DNA from: an uncultured Geobacteraceae bacterium
GTDB lineage: Bacteria > Desulfobacterota > Desulfuromonadia > Geobacterales > Pseudopelobacteraceae
DNA length: 6,406 nt
NCBI GenBank assembly: GCA_903879825.1
Contig: CAIRND010000296.1
Span: forward strand, 1-6,406
Direction: 5' to 3'
In this document: piece by piece, positions 5,868 through 6,406 of the stretch
Layout: every line of letters starts with the position of its first letter
Numbering within the stretch: the first letter of the stretch is position 1
Position numbers and translations under genes: made by a program
Notes under the pieces: model-generated
The model's input: only the letters and a program-made list of their open reading frames with translations
Told to the model about the DNA's origin: nothing
The model's database searches: none

Positions 5868-6362
5868 CACAAAAGCCGTTTTTAGATTTAAACGTTTTTC
5901 TTCAAGTACCATGTCAATTGCCAGCAGAAAAACCCCGACACAGATGAGAGAATCGGCCACATTAAAGGCCGGCCAGTGATGGCGATACCAGTGGACATCG
6001 AGAAAATCAATCACTTCACCCAGGCGGATACGGTCGATCAGGTTGCCGATCGCACCGGAAAAAATCAGTGCCAGCGCACTGTGTGCCAGCTTCTGGTCGT
6101 CACGTAACTTGCGAAAAGCGATCAGGATGACCAGGGCGGCGACGATTGAAACAGTGATGAAAAAGGGCAGCCGCCACGACGCATGAGAGAGGAAGCTGAA
6201 GGCCGCTCCCTTGTTTCTGACGTAGGTGAGGTGAAAAAAACTCTCGATTATTGGAATTGAATCAAACAATTGCATACTGCGATCAATGGCAATTTTAGTG
6301 ATCTGATCGATAATGATGCCACAAACCGAAATGGCGGCAAACAGGGTGTAACGTGATTTCAT
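5835..6362 (-). CDS. lspA: Lipoprotein signal peptidase (signal peptidase II)
   Basis: Inner-membrane aspartic protease that removes the signal peptide from prolipoproteins after Lgt has added diacylglycerol. It has 175 residues from the ATG at 6362. Four hydrophobic segments are visible (about 5-25, 63-84, 92-108, 134-152). Family motifs are DQITK (19-23), the VRNKGAAFSF region (48-57), GNLIDRIRLGEVIDF with catalytic Asp119, and PAFNVADS with catalytic Asp137, so the enzyme looks intact. The ATG is preferred over an in-frame GTG at 6398 because AAGGAA precedes it at 5 nt and the extra 12 residues are polar. The last ten residues (STKDTKDTKK) come from an intergenic repeat and are not part of the family fold. 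Upstream sequence to the window edge is only 44 bp, so the usual partner gene is not visible. The CheB-CheR gene follows after 185 bp. Confidence 0.96.
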   Translation of the reverse strand: MKSRYTLFAAISVCGIIIDQITKIAIDRSMQLFDSIPIIESFFHLTYVRNKGAAFSFLSHASWRLPFFITVSIVAALVILIAFRKLRDDQKLAHSALALIFSGAIGNLIDRIRLGEVIDFLDVHWYRHHWPAFNVADSLICVGVFLLAIDMVLEEKRLNLKTAFVSTKDTKDTKK

Positions 6363-6367
6363 GGTAG

Positions 6368-6373
6368 TTCCTT
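6368..6373 (-). promoter_or_regulatory. Shine-Dalgarno deciding the lspA start
   Basis: The minus strand reads AAGGAA, five bases, then ATG at 6362-6360. This favours the ATG over the upstream GTG at 6398-6396, which would read through this site. Confidence 0.75.
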
Positions 6374-6406
6374 GGGATTTGCTTTGTCTGATTGCCACGT
6401 GTTACG

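Noticed and set aside
6363..6398. GTG at 6398 as the start of lspA
   Set aside because: It would add 12 polar residues before the first membrane segment and would translate through the AAGGAA site that serves the ATG at 6362.

Overview
The window reads like accessory-plus-housekeeping chromosome from an anaerobic Gram-negative of the Desulfuromonadia (Geobacter/Pelobacter-type deltaproteobacterium). This placement is an inference from three things: a probable aminofutalosine-type deaminase (futalosine menaquinone route), the large PAS-rich signalling proteins, and the repeat families seen in the gaps. No single marker gene fixes the species.

Layout, left to right. Positions 1-612 (+) hold the C-terminal two thirds or so of a metal-dependent amidohydrolase, cut by the window edge. 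It converges on the signalling genes across a 223-bp gap (613-835). That gap is filled largely by one imperfect palindrome of about 171 bp (648-818): outer 23-nt inverted repeats enclose a pair of REP-like arms. A further fragment of the same repeat (825-839) runs into the stop codon of the next gene.

The rest of the window is on the minus strand. In transcription order it contains lspA (6362 to 5835, lipoprotein signal peptidase), then a 1026-residue CheB-CheR-coiled coil-PAS fusion (5649 to 2569), then a 575-residue PAS-histidine kinase-receiver hybrid kinase (2563 to 836). The last two genes are 5 bp apart and almost certainly form one operon and one signalling module. The fusion carries methylesterase, methyltransferase and sensory domains. 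The kinase supplies autophosphorylation and a C-terminal receiver. No chemoreceptor, CheA, CheW or DNA-binding output gene is visible, so targets must be encoded elsewhere.

The lspA to cheB/R gap (5650-5834) holds a second inverted pair of repeats, of the CACGAAA/GACACGAAA kind. One arm reads into lspA and supplies its KDTKDTKK C-terminal tail. The gap also holds a near-palindrome and a terminator-like hairpin with a U tract only about 10 bp upstream of the Shine-Dalgarno of the fusion gene, where it could act as an attenuator.

The most notable points are the composite palindrome, the repeat-derived LspA tail, the leader hairpin, the substituted Mg2+-site residue in the kinase receiver (E-N-E instead of the usual acidic pair), and the fusion protein ending exactly where a kinase would normally continue.
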